DNA of 64,000 bases from Chitinophaga sp. XS-30 (GTDB lineage Bacteria; Bacteroidota; Bacteroidia; Chitinophagales; Chitinophagaceae), in NCBI RefSeq assembly GCF_008086345.1, contig NZ_CP043006.1, forward strand, positions 186,001-250,000, given 5' to 3'. Position 1 is the first letter of the stretch, and each line of letters opens with the position of its first letter. The position numbers and the translations under genes were made by a program. Below the pieces are notes generated by a model. That model had not been told where the DNA came from and made no database searches. It saw nothing but the letters and a program-made list of their open reading frames with translations. Shown in pieces: positions 17,408 to 27,979 of this stretch.

Positions 17408-17486
17408 ATGAGCGCTGCGTTGGCGAAAATTACTTTTCCGGTTCCTGTGCTATGGCGCTGTATTTGCCATGCAGGCCGTCTGCCAC

Positions 17487-20288
17487 TTACAAGAACTTCC
17501 CTGTATAACTTTCCTTCACTTTCTTCAGCCCTTCCGGCACACCGGTATATAACAGGTTGCCGCCGCCTTCACCGCCTTCCGGCCCCAGATCTATCGCCCA
17601 GTCGGCCGAGCGGATCACATCCAGGTTATGCTCGATCACCAGTACGGAATGCCCCTGATCGATCAGCGCATTGAATGAGCTGAGCAGTTTTTTGATATCA
17701 TGGAAGTGCAGGCCCGTCGTTGGTTCATCGAAGATGAAAAGAATATGCCCCTGCGCCTTGCCTTTGCCCAGGAAAGACGCCAGTTTTACCCTTTGCGCTT
17801 CACCGCCGCTCAATGTGTCCGACGACTGGCCCAGCTTTACATAACCCAACCCCACATCGCTCAAGGGACGGATCCTTCCGATCACATCTTTTTCATCCCT
17901 GAAAAATTCTATCGCTTCATCCACACCCAGTTCCAGTATATCGTAAATGTTCTTGCCCTTATACATCACTTCCAGCACTTCATCCTTGAAGCGTTTGCCG
18001 CCGCAGCTTTCGCAGGTAAGATGTACATCTGCAAGGAACTGCATTTCCACGATCACTTCCCCTTCGCCCTTGCAGGCATCGCAGCGGCCGCCATCCACAT
18101 TAAAAGAAAAATGTTTCGGCTGAAATCCGCGCATCTTGCTCAGCGGCTGTTTGGAAAAAAGATCGCGTATCTCGTCATACGCCTTGATATAGGTTACGGG
18201 GTTGGAACGGGAGGATTTGCCGATAGGGTTCTGATCGATCATCTCTATCTGCGTAACATAATCTACATCCCCTTTCATGATGCGATGCTGCCCCACACGG
18301 TCCGTAAATTCTCCCTTCAGTTTCATCAGGGCTGGGTATAATATCTGTTTAACGAGCGTGGTCTTCCCCGAACCGCTCACACCGCTGACTACGGTGAGGA
18401 TGCCCAGCGGAAATTCCACATCGATGTTCTTGAGATTGTTCTGCCGGCAGCCTTCCAGCACAATAGAGCGTTTCCATTTGCGGAGATGTGCCGGCGGTTC
18501 TATGCGGAGATGCCCGCTGAGGTATTTGCCGGTAAGGCTCTGACCGTCTTTCAGTATTTCAGGATAAGTACCGGCGAAGATCACTTCCCCGCCCAGATGG
18601 CTGGCCAGCGGCCCCATGTCAATGATGTAGTCCGCCTTCTCCATGATCTGCTCGTCATGCTCCACGATCACCACGGTATTGCCAAGGTCCCGCAATTCAT
18701 GCAGTACCTTGATCAGCCGGTGGGTATCCCGGGCATGCAGGCCGATGCTTGGCTCATCCAGGATGTAGAGGGAATTGGTGAGATTGCTGCCGAGTGTGCG
18801 CGTCAGCTGAATGCGCTGGCTTTCCCCGCCGCTGAGCGAATTGGCCAGCCGGTTCAGTGTCAGGTAACCCAATCCAACGTCCAGCAAGGTTTTTATCCGG
18901 TGGTTCACTTCAATCATGATGCGTTTGGATACCTGCTGCTGGTATTCGTTCAGTTCGAGCTTGTCGAACCATATTTTCAGTTTTTCTACCGGCATGTCCA
19001 CCAACGCCGCAATGCTCTCCCCGCCTACTTTCACGTACAGGGCTTCCTGCCGCAGCCGGGCGCCCTTGCAGGCGGGGCAGGTGGTACGGCCACGGTAGCG
19101 GGCCTGCATGACGCGGTATTGCACCTTGTAGAGGTTCTGCTCCACCATTTTGAAGAACTCGTTCAGCCCGTAGAAATGCTCATTGCCGTTCCACAACAGC
19201 TGTATCTGTTCATCCGTCAATTCCGATACCGGCTTATGAATGGGGAAATTGAACTTCCGGGCAGCCTTGATCAGGGCCTCCTTGTATTCGCCCATCTTCT
19301 CCCCCCGCCAGGGCGCGATGGCGCCTTCATAAATGCTGAGGCGCTTGTCCGGCATCACCAGGTCCGGATCGATGCCCAGCACCTGTCCAAAGCCTTCACA
19401 GACGGGGCATGCCCCGTAGGGATTGTTGAAAGAGAAGAGATTGGGCACCGGTTCCTCGAACTGAATGCCATCCAGTTCAAAACGGTTGGAGAACCGCTGT
19501 TTGATATCGCCATCCACTTCCAGGTAACAATCACCCTCTCCTTCATAAAAGGCCGTCTGCACACTATCCGCGATCCGGTGTTTGTCATCTTCATCAAAAT
19601 CCTTCGCCACTATACGGTCTATCAGTACGTAAGCAGATTTGGCGATCTTCAGGGTCTTCTGTTCCAGCAGCTCTTCTATACGCACCAGGCTGCCATCCGC
19701 ATACAATCTCGAAAAGCCCTTCTGCATGAGGATATTCAGTTCCTCCGCAGGCTTGCGGTTCGCATGCTGCCGGAAAGGCACCAGTATCTGCACTTTGCTG
19801 CCTTGCTTTAACCGGGAAAGGTAATCCACCACATCGCTCACCTCATGTTTCTTCACTTCTTCCCCCGATACGGGAGAATAGGTTTTACCCGCGCGGGCAT
19901 AGAGCAGGCGCAGGTAATCATACAATTCCGTCATGGAGCCAACGGTGGAACGGGGCGTGCGGGTAACGACCTTCTGTTCAATGGCAATAGCGGGACAAAT
20001 GCCCTTGATATAATCAACATCCGGTTTGTTCATCCGCATGAGGAACTGGCGGGCATAGGCGCTGAGGCTTTCCGCGTAGCGGCGCTGGCCTTCGGCGTAA
20101 AGCGTGTCCATCGTAAGGCTGGATTTGCCGGAGCCGCTGACGCCGGTGACCACCACCATTTTGTTTCGGGGGATTGACACGGTAACATTCTTGAGATTAT
20201 GCACCCTGGCGCCTTTAATAAAAATATGGTCCTGTGTGCTTTCCGGTTCGCGTTCAGCAATTGCTTCCTTGGTCTTTTTTGTGCGCAT
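17487..20288 (-). CDS. uvrA: Excinuclease ABC subunit A
   Basis: The 933-residue protein is the damage-recognition ATPase of nucleotide excision repair. It has two ABC modules: the first Walker A reads GVSGSGKSSL and the second GVSGSGKTTL. The signatures are LSGGESQRIQL and LSGGEAQRVKL. Zinc-binding pairs appear as CPVCEGFG with CPACKGAR, and as CDACKGEG with CESCGGKR. The length is typical. The start at 20288 is an ATG and lies 7 bases after a TAAATTTG box. Bacteroidota often carry more than one uvrA, so this may be one of several copies. uvrB and uvrC are not in the window. Confidence 0.96.
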   Translation of the reverse strand: MRTKKTKEAIAEREPESTQDHIFIKGARVHNLKNVTVSIPRNKMVVVTGVSGSGKSSLTMDTLYAEGQRRYAESLSAYARQFLMRMNKPDVDYIKGICPAIAIEQKVVTRTPRSTVGSMTELYDYLRLLYARAGKTYSPVSGEEVKKHEVSDVVDYLSRLKQGSKVQILVPFRQHANRKPAEELNILMQKGFSRLYADGSLVRIEELLEQKTLKIAKSAYVLIDRIVAKDFDEDDKHRIADSVQTAFYEGEGDCYLEVDGDIKQRFSNRFELDGIQFEEPVPNLFSFNNPYGACPVCEGFGQVLGIDPDLVMPDKRLSIYEGAIAPWRGEKMGEYKEALIKAARKFNFPIHKPVSELTDEQIQLLWNGNEHFYGLNEFFKMVEQNLYKVQYRVMQARYRGRTTCPACKGARLRQEALYVKVGGESIAALVDMPVEKLKIWFDKLELNEYQQQVSKRIMIEVNHRIKTLLDVGLGYLTLNRLANSLSGGESQRIQLTRTLGSNLTNSLYILDEPSIGLHARDTHRLIKVLHELRDLGNTVVIVEHDEQIMEKADYIIDMGPLASHLGGEVIFAGTYPEILKDGQSLTGKYLSGHLRIEPPAHLRKWKRSIVLEGCRQNNLKNIDVEFPLGILTVVSGVSGSGKTTLVKQILYPALMKLKGEFTDRVGQHRIMKGDVDYVTQIEMIDQNPIGKSSRSNPVTYIKAYDEIRDLFSKQPLSKMRGFQPKHFSFNVDGGRCDACKGEGEVIVEMQFLADVHLTCESCGGKRFKDEVLEVMYKGKNIYDILELGVDEAIEFFRDEKDVIGRIRPLSDVGLGYVKLGQSSDTLSGGEAQRVKLASFLGKGKAQGHILFIFDEPTTGLHFHDIKKLLSSFNALIDQGHSVLVIEHNLDVIRSADWAIDLGPEGGEGGGNLLYTGVPEGLKKVKESYTGKFL

Positions 20289-20295
20289 AGCGTTA

Positions 20296-20303
20296 CAAAT
20301 TTA
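20296..20303 (-). promoter_or_regulatory. -7 box TAAATTTG just upstream of uvrA
   Basis: Exact TAnnTTTG on the reverse strand ending 7 bases before the uvrA ATG, implying a very short or absent leader. No LexA-like palindrome is obvious around it. Confidence 0.42.
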
Positions 20304-20406
20304 GGGAATTCGCGGATGGGATATGCACCCGCAAAAATCTATTTTGCGACTTCAGCCCCTGCTATCCTCATTCAAAAAATAATGAACCATTTTACCCTTT
20401 CTTGGT

Positions 20407-20414
20407 TAAATTTG
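20407..20414 (+). promoter_or_regulatory. -7 box TAAATTTG upstream of yqgE
   Basis: Exact TAnnTTTG with a 21-base gap to the yqgE ATG. The gap contains AAAGGA, a reasonable ribosome-binding site and one of the few in this window. Confidence 0.42.
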
Positions 20415-20435
20415 AAAAGCCCAAAGGAATAAGCA

Positions 20436-20990
20436 ATGGACAAGCTCTCGCCAGGAATAATGCTGATAGCGGATCCTTTTCTGAAAGATCCGAATTTCGC
20501 CCGCACGGTCGTACTGCTTTGCGAACACCAGGAAGAACAGGGAAGTTTCGGTTTTATCATCAACCGGCCTTTTGAACAAAAGCTGGATGAGCTGATCCCG
20601 GATGTACTGGTGCCCAATATCCCCGTTTACCAGGGAGGGCCTGTGCAGATGGACACGGTACATTTTATCCACCAGGTGCCGGAGCTGATCACCGGGGGAG
20701 CGGAGATTATTCCGGGGCTCTACTGGGGCGGGGACTTTGCCGCCGCCATTCAGCTGGTGAACAGTAATCCTGAAGAAAGCGGGAAAATACGGTTCTTCAT
20801 CGGTTATTCCGGCTGGAGCCAGGGGCAGCTGCAAGGGGAGCTGGACGAGAAAAGCTGGATATTGTCCGCCATCGACCCGGTATTGTTGTTTGCTGCGGAC
20901 GGGCAGGAAATATGGAAGCAATCCCTGCGGAACCTGGGGCACAGCTTTGCCATGATGGCCAATTTCCCGATAGACCCTACCCTTAACTGA
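20436..20990 (+). CDS. YqgE/AlgH family protein
   Basis: The 184-residue protein matches the YqgE/AlgH family throughout: it opens with LSPGIMLIADPFLKDPNFAR, then shows LLCEHQEEQGSFGFIINRP, YQGGPVQMDTVHFIH and FFIGYSGWSQGQLQGEL. The biochemical role is unsettled; members have been linked to alginate regulation in Pseudomonas but are widespread. The ATG at 20436 is supported by the AAAGGA site just upstream. It converges on atpC across a shared terminator. Confidence 0.92.
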   Translation: MDKLSPGIMLIADPFLKDPNFARTVVLLCEHQEEQGSFGFIINRPFEQKLDELIPDVLVPNIPVYQGGPVQMDTVHFIHQVPELITGGAEIIPGLYWGGDFAAAIQLVNSNPEESGKIRFFIGYSGWSQGQLQGELDEKSWILSAIDPVLLFAADGQEIWKQSLRNLGHSFAMMANFPIDPTLN

Positions 20991-20997
20991 CAGCAGC

Positions 20998-21030
20998 AAA
21001 AAGGCCAGGCTTTTACGCCCGGCCCTTCTC
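20998..21030 (-). terminator. Bidirectional terminator between yqgE and atpC
   Basis: AAGGCCAGGC and GCCCGGCCCTT form a stem with one wobble and one bulge around a short loop. On the reverse strand it is followed by TTTTTGCTGCTG, serving atpDC; on the plus strand it serves yqgE less strongly. Confidence 0.75.
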
Positions 21031-21057
21031 TATTTCAAAAATCGCCTTAATTCTTCT

Positions 21058-21309
21058 TTACATCGCTACGGCGCCTTCTACCAGAACGGTAGCCTTGTTG
21101 TTCAGCACCTCCACGAAACCACCGTCTATAGTGAAATGCTCTGCACTGGCCTTGTTTTTCAGCACCTTCATCCTGCCCTTTCCCAGCGCTGCGATCAGCG
21201 GGGCGTGCCGGTCCAGTATCTCGAAAGAACCATCCACACCCGGTAGCTGGATGCCGTAAACTTCGCCTGTGTAAAGCTTTCTTTCCGGTGTTAATATTTC
21301 CAATAACAT
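21058..21309 (-). CDS. atpC: F1 ATP synthase epsilon subunit, short form
   Basis: The 83-residue protein corresponds to the N-terminal beta-sandwich domain of the epsilon subunit: MLLEILTPERKLYTGEV, then LPGVDGSFEILDRHAPLIAAL. The C-terminal helical hairpin that gives the inhibitory arm in many bacteria is absent; short forms are common in Bacteroidota. It sits directly after atpD in the same operon (28-base gap). It links the gamma subunit and c-ring in the rotary stalk. Confidence 0.95.
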   Translation of the reverse strand: MLLEILTPERKLYTGEVYGIQLPGVDGSFEILDRHAPLIAALGKGRMKVLKNKASAEHFTIDGGFVEVLNNKATVLVEGAVAM

Positions 21310-21337
21310 GTTAATCGGTTTTGTGAGTGATCATCCC

Positions 21338-22984
<1,647 letters not shown>

Positions 22985-23029
22985 TTAAGTTTCTTGAATA
23001 AGTTATATTATCTAATATGAGGTCATTAT

Positions 23030-23635
23030 TTACCTCGCCGCGGGCACACAGGCAAAAGGGTCAGGGTCCCCCGGGGCTGCCTTTTTGTCTGCCGACCAGC
23101 AGAAATTCATCGGCTGGCTGGTGATGCTCACCAGCCGTATATTCACCTTGCTGCCTTTGCGGCTGTTCGATGCCGTTACCGACTGAACACCCTTGGCGGG
23201 GATGTTGTGCACCGTGTATTGCTCCGTTTTGAACACATCGCCGTTATTACGGAGATATTGAACGGATACTACGGCGTTATCCAGCGTGTATTCCGTTTGA
23301 TTGCGCACCTGCACCTGCAGGTTTTTGATACCGCCCAGGAAGCCGGTCTTGTAATCCCCGTTATTCACAGAAATATATTGTTTCCAGTTACGCCGGAAAT
23401 ACTCCCTGCGGTCCACAAACTGCGCCTGTGTCATCTGCTGCATGTCTTTCCGGTCCGCGATCTGCTGCGCGGTACGGTGGCTGAGCGTGAGACTGTTCCG
23501 CAGGTCACGGTTCTCGCCGATGAGGCGTTCGTTCTCATGCAGGATGGTACGGGCGCGCTTTCTGTCGCGGTACGCGCTCAGACTGACCACTATCAATAAA
23601 AATCCCAGTATGGCGGGGAGAAGGAACCTTCGCAT
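23030..23635 (-). CDS. Membrane-anchored protein of unknown function, last gene of the efflux operon
   Basis: The 201-residue protein has one N-terminal membrane segment (about residues 4-20). A charged helical stretch likely to form a coiled coil follows (about 25-75). The C-terminal region contains VQVRNQTEYTLDNAVVSVQYLRNNG spread over residues 110-134, which resembles the FxLYD-type beta-sandwich that reads like a carrier of extracytoplasmic interactions. I do not recognise a specific family. It starts 37 bases after the TolC gene on the same strand and is probably transcribed with the efflux genes. Confidence 0.7.
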   Translation of the reverse strand: MRRFLLPAILGFLLIVVSLSAYRDRKRARTILHENERLIGENRDLRNSLTLSHRTAQQIADRKDMQQMTQAQFVDRREYFRRNWKQYISVNNGDYKTGFLGGIKNLQVQVRNQTEYTLDNAVVSVQYLRNNGDVFKTEQYTVHNIPAKGVQSVTASNSRKGSKVNIRLVSITSQPMNFCWSADKKAAPGDPDPFACVPAAR

Positions 23636-23672
23636 AGGTCATTCACAGAAAAAATGATGCCAATAGCTGTTA

Positions 23673-25136
23673 TCATCCTTCCGTAAATTCGTACCGTATC
23701 TTTTCATTCCGCTCAAAATCGTACAGCGTAAGCCTCCGTACGGTATAATAGGCATTCCAGTAGGAGCGCAGGGCATTGATGTAATTCTGGCTGGCCTGGT
23801 CCTTCTCCTGCTGGGCAAGGTTGAGGTCTGTAATGGATATTTTGCCGATAAGATAACGCTGTTTGGTGATCTCGTAACGCAGTTGCGCGATGGTATCCGC
23901 TTTGGAAGCGCTGGCCAGCAGCCTCTGCTGGATATTGAATTGCTGTGTTTGCAGGTATATTTCCTGTTCAAAGCTGCGTTCGGCCTGCTGTATATCGATC
24001 TCTATCAGGTCCCGGTTCGCCTTTGCCTGGCGTACGCGGTTGCGGGCGCGGCCCCAGTCCATGATCGGGATGGCCACTCCAATGGAGAGATTCTGCTGCA
24101 CATCCCCGCCCCCATAGGCGCCGCGCATTGTGGAGTCGTTATTGGACTGCCCAAGCTGTGCCCGCAGGTTGAACTCGTAGCCGTTGCTGCCCCTGGCGGA
24201 GGCTACATCCTGTTCCGCCTGCAAACGCCTGCGCCTGAATTCCAGCACAGCCTGGCGGTTGCTGCCGGCTTCAGCCACCGCTTTGTCCAGCGGCACGGTG
24301 AACAACGGCGTGGCGCTTGGCAGGTTAAGTTCTATTTCCGTATCCTTGGGCATGTTCAGGAAACGTTTCAGCTCCTGGTAAGCCACTTCCTTGGCCAGCG
24401 TGGCCTGTTCCAGGCTATTCCGGGCGTTGAGCAGGTTCAGTTCTATCTGCAAAAGTTCATTTTCCGCGATCTTGCCCAACTCAAACCGTCCTTTTGATAT
24501 TTTGTACAGCGTATCCGTATTCTCCACATTCAGCAACAGTATCCTTTCCTGCGTCTGCGCGGAGAGGGCGCGGAAAAAGTAGTCCGATGCGTCCAGCGCC
24601 ACCACTTCCAGGTCTTCGATATACTGTCGTTTGCTTTCTTCATACAGCAGCGGTGATATCAGGCGCTCCCAGCGGTAGGGATTATACATCACCGAAGGCT
24701 GGTAGTAGTTGATGGAAAAAGGGGTGGCCAGATAGGCTTTCCGCGTTTCGGGCGAAAACTGGTCGAACCGGGAAAGGTCTGTACGCACGGCAAATTGACC
24801 ACCGGTCCAGGGTACGATTTGTCGTAACCCCAGACCCAGTGATGTATTAGAAGTAGAACGGCGGCGGTATTCGATCTTGCCATCCGGTTGCGGCACCCCC
24901 ACGGTCTCCCCGAGAGGGCTGCTGGAATTGTTCAGGTCCAGTACCAGCTGCGGCAGCTGGCCGGAACGGAAATACCGGTAAGCATACAGGTTGTTGAGGG
25001 CTCTGCTTTGCGCACGGTAATAGGAAGGCGAGCTTTTCTGCGCCAGGCCCACCACATCGTCCAGCACCAGCACTTGCTGGGCCAGGCAGGTTGATGCAGC
25101 CAGCATACAGGAAAACAGGAATTTTAATCTAAGCAT
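23673..25136 (-). CDS. TolC-family outer membrane efflux protein
   Basis: The 487-residue protein has a signal peptide (residues 1-19, ending CLAQ) and the two long heptad-rich helical repeats of the OEP family, for example LLQIELNLLNARNSLEQATL near residue 235. It would form the trimeric outer-membrane channel of a tripartite efflux or secretion pump. Its start overlaps the end of the permease gene by 8 bases, strong evidence for translational coupling. Confidence 0.9.
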   Translation of the reverse strand: MLRLKFLFSCMLAASTCLAQQVLVLDDVVGLAQKSSPSYYRAQSRALNNLYAYRYFRSGQLPQLVLDLNNSSSPLGETVGVPQPDGKIEYRRRSTSNTSLGLGLRQIVPWTGGQFAVRTDLSRFDQFSPETRKAYLATPFSINYYQPSVMYNPYRWERLISPLLYEESKRQYIEDLEVVALDASDYFFRALSAQTQERILLLNVENTDTLYKISKGRFELGKIAENELLQIELNLLNARNSLEQATLAKEVAYQELKRFLNMPKDTEIELNLPSATPLFTVPLDKAVAEAGSNRQAVLEFRRRRLQAEQDVASARGSNGYEFNLRAQLGQSNNDSTMRGAYGGGDVQQNLSIGVAIPIMDWGRARNRVRQAKANRDLIEIDIQQAERSFEQEIYLQTQQFNIQQRLLASASKADTIAQLRYEITKQRYLIGKISITDLNLAQQEKDQASQNYINALRSYWNAYYTVRRLTLYDFERNEKIRYEFTEG

Positions 25137-26445
25137 GGCGTAAACATTCTATCGGGTTCTGGTCAGCAGCCTTTCGCGCAGGAGAGATACCGAATATCAG
25201 TCCCACGGAAGAGGCCAGTACAAAGGATAAAAAAATGGAAACAGCGGAAACGATGGTCTTGATATCGGCCACCTTGTCTACAATATAAGCGCCCAGCACA
25301 CCGAGAATGATGCCGATAATGCCGCCGCAAAGGCTGATCAGCACTGCTTCAAAGAGGAACTGCATCACAATATCGTTCTTCTGCGCACCCAAAGCCATGC
25401 GGATGCCGATCTCTTTGGTCCGCTCCAGCACGGAGGCCAGCATAATATTCATGATACCGATGCCGCCTACCAGCAGCGATATGCCTGCGATGGCGCTGAG
25501 CACAATATTGAACACATCCTTCGTTTTTTGCTGCTGTTGCAGCAATTGCTCGGGGATGCTCACTTCAAAATCCATCACATCGCTGTGCCTGCGCTTCAGC
25601 ATACGGCTGATGATGCCGGCGGTTTCCGTCAGTTGCTCCGGCTGCCGCACTTTCACGATCAACTGGTCCAGCTGATGCGGGGAAGCCGACTGCGGGGTAT
25701 TGCTCTCCTGGAACCATGCCAGCCGCTCGATGCGGATAGCTGGATTCTTGTACCGCACGAGGGCGGTCTGTATCGGTACGTAGATATCCATGTTATAATC
25801 GCGGATGCCCAGGTTTTCCTTTGTAGCGCTGCTGATCATCTTCTCATCTGTCACCCCGATCACTTTGAGCCATTGCTGGCCGCATTTGATAACCTTGCCC
25901 AGCGGATCTTCCGAAATAAAGAACTTCCGCTTCACGCCCGCACCGATGATGCAAACGCCTTCTCCTCCGGTGAGCTGGGTACTGTTGAACATTTTGCCGG
26001 AGGACAGGCCGATGTTGTTCAGTTCAAAGAATGCCGGCTCAATGCCCACCATTTTGAGTTTCCGGCTTTTGCCGCTGTAAATAACGTCCTGGTCCAGGAT
26101 CATTTCCGGGCTGACGGCTTCCACGGTCGGGATCATTTTCAGGATACTATAAGCATCCTGCAGGCTGAGGCCTTTGGAGAACTTTTTCTTTTCTTCCATA
26201 CGCGCCGCTTTGTTTTCCTGATCTCCGCTCTCCTCTTCATTTTTCTGTTCTTCCGTAACCGGCCTGATCACAATATTGTTGACGCCCACCAGTTTCATCT
26301 GGTTCATGATCTCTTCCTTTGCGCCGCGCCCGATGGCGAGCATGGCGATCACTGCGCCCACGCCGAAAATGATGCCCAGCGCGGTAAGGAACGAGCGCAG
26401 CCTGTTGGCCACAAGCGAATCCAGTGCAATGTTGAGATTGTTCAT
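25129..26445 (-). CDS. MacB-type ABC transporter permease without ATPase domain
   Basis: The 438-residue protein has the N-terminal membrane helix LRSFLTALGIIFGVGAVIAMLAIG, broken here into its core, a large extracytoplasmic MacB_PCD domain, and three C-terminal FtsX-type helices (from about residue 285). The signature ERTKEIGIRMALGAQKNDI precedes the second helix. Unlike E. coli MacB, no nucleotide-binding domain is fused, so a separate ATPase must exist, and none is adjacent. A charged, Glu/Lys-rich insert lies near residues 70-90. The ATG at 26445 is preferred because GGGGAG precedes it by about 9 bases; an ATG at 26472 would add nine residues. Confidence 0.88.
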   Translation of the reverse strand: MNNLNIALDSLVANRLRSFLTALGIIFGVGAVIAMLAIGRGAKEEIMNQMKLVGVNNIVIRPVTEEQKNEEESGDQENKAARMEEKKKFSKGLSLQDAYSILKMIPTVEAVSPEMILDQDVIYSGKSRKLKMVGIEPAFFELNNIGLSSGKMFNSTQLTGGEGVCIIGAGVKRKFFISEDPLGKVIKCGQQWLKVIGVTDEKMISSATKENLGIRDYNMDIYVPIQTALVRYKNPAIRIERLAWFQESNTPQSASPHQLDQLIVKVRQPEQLTETAGIISRMLKRRHSDVMDFEVSIPEQLLQQQQKTKDVFNIVLSAIAGISLLVGGIGIMNIMLASVLERTKEIGIRMALGAQKNDIVMQFLFEAVLISLCGGIIGIILGVLGAYIVDKVADIKTIVSAVSIFLSFVLASSVGLIFGISPARKAADQNPIECLRHA

Positions 26446-26490
26446 ATTACGGGCTCCCCATAATTTTCGCATGCTGGCTGTTTTAAGGGA

Positions 26491-27741
26491 TTATTTTACG
26501 GGGATGATCTTATCGTCTTTTGCTGATGCCGGTTCTGCGAGATACACCACATCTCCTTCCTGGAGACCTTTGGTCACGATCACTTCCTCATCGTTGCTTT
26601 TGCCCAGCTTCACTTCCTGTTTGCTGACGCCGGTGCCTTTGCGCAGGTACACATAACTGGTATTCTTCTCGGAAAAAACAGATTCGAGGGGAATGATGAG
26701 CTGGTCTCCCACCTGGTTGATGAGGATATTGTTGGAGGTGGTCATACCGGGCTTGAGGATGGAATCCACCTTTTCCAGTTTGATGAGCACTTCAAATACT
26801 TTAGCATTGGAGCCGGGCCTGTTCTCCCCGATATTGGCCACGGAGGAAACGGCGCCTTTCAGCTTCACTTCGGGAAAGGCATCCAGGCCCATATCCACTT
26901 TCTGCCCTTTTTTGATCTTGCTGATGTCCACTTCATTGATATAGGTTTTGGACAACATGCTGGAAAGGTCCGGCAGCATGGCCAGCCTGGGGTCCCAGGT
27001 GCGGATGGTGGAGCCGGCTTTCTTTTTGCCGCCGGAATTATAGTCGGTAATATATACCAGCAGGCCGTTCTTCGGGGCGGTGATCCTGAACTGGCTGCGC
27101 AGTTCTTCCAGGCTCTGCATCTGTTGCTGGCGGCGCTGCAGCTCGCGGTAAGCCTGCTCCATCTTGGTGGCTGCCTGTTGCTGCTTGATCTTGTAGTTCT
27201 CCAGCAGCTGCGCCAGGTCCCGGTTCGCTTTCTCCACGTCCAGCTCCGCCTGCCTTACGGTAGCGGGCGGCTCATACTTGCTGAGTTGCAGGGCCAGGGA
27301 CTTCTGCTCCATCTGGAAGCGGAGATTGGTAATATTATCCCTTACCTCCCGCATTTGCAGCGCGGTATCCAGCGCTGTCTGCGAAAGGGTGGAATTGGCC
27401 CTGTCCAGCTCCATCTGCACATCCCCGATCTTTTTGTTCACCACGGCAGGGTCCAGCGAAGCGATATAATCGCCCTGTTTCACGGAGATGCCCTCCGGAG
27501 CCATATCCTGTATCTTGATCTCTTCGTAAATCTGGTTGGATTGAAGGCCGGTTGGCGCATTGATATACTCCGTATTCTCGGCCATCAGTTCACCGGGGCT
27601 GACAACAATGTCGCGAAAGTTTCCTTTCTTTACCAGTACGGTGGTACTGCTGTCAACGGGTTTATTGGCAAAAACATAATACAGCACGCCTGTGCCGATG
27701 ATGCATAACGCGGCAACAAGCCACCATTTTTTCTTTAACAT
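26491..27741 (-). CDS. Periplasmic adaptor (HlyD/RND membrane fusion type)
   Basis: The 416-residue protein has an N-terminal membrane anchor (about residues 6-24). A lipoyl-like half domain, a long coiled coil (about 120-225, rich in Gln, Glu and Leu heptads) and a beta-barrel region with FEVLIKLEKVDSILKPGMTT follow. The C-terminal region reads VTKGLQEGDVVYLAEP, typical of these adaptors. It is the first gene of the efflux operon, followed by the permease (45 bases) and TolC. Confidence 0.9.
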   Translation of the reverse strand: MLKKKWWLVAALCIIGTGVLYYVFANKPVDSSTTVLVKKGNFRDIVVSPGELMAENTEYINAPTGLQSNQIYEEIKIQDMAPEGISVKQGDYIASLDPAVVNKKIGDVQMELDRANSTLSQTALDTALQMREVRDNITNLRFQMEQKSLALQLSKYEPPATVRQAELDVEKANRDLAQLLENYKIKQQQAATKMEQAYRELQRRQQQMQSLEELRSQFRITAPKNGLLVYITDYNSGGKKKAGSTIRTWDPRLAMLPDLSSMLSKTYINEVDISKIKKGQKVDMGLDAFPEVKLKGAVSSVANIGENRPGSNAKVFEVLIKLEKVDSILKPGMTTSNNILINQVGDQLIIPLESVFSEKNTSYVYLRKGTGVSKQEVKLGKSNDEEVIVTKGLQEGDVVYLAEPASAKDDKIIPVK

Positions 27742-27956
27742 AGGTTAAATGTGTGTGTATAAACAAGGGTGAAATAGTTATATTTTTGCTGAATGTCCTA
27801 TGAATTAACTACCGGGATGCACACTTCCGCATTTTCCATAAAAATATACGGGGATACTTAAACAAAATGTTAATTGTTACAGATGCAGGGAATTCATACA
27901 TGAACGACAGATCATTTGATTTTCAATCGGGTTATAAACGGATGAATATTAACTTT

Positions 27957-27964
27957 TATTTTTG
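27957..27964 (+). promoter_or_regulatory. -7 box TATTTTTG upstream of the GNAT-like gene
   Basis: Exact TAnnTTTG, 15 bases before the ATG at 27980. The 238-base gap from the adaptor gene otherwise holds a second TATTTTTG box at 27781-27788 and no recognisable gene. Confidence 0.38.
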
Positions 27965-27979
27965 CAGCAAATTATCAGG

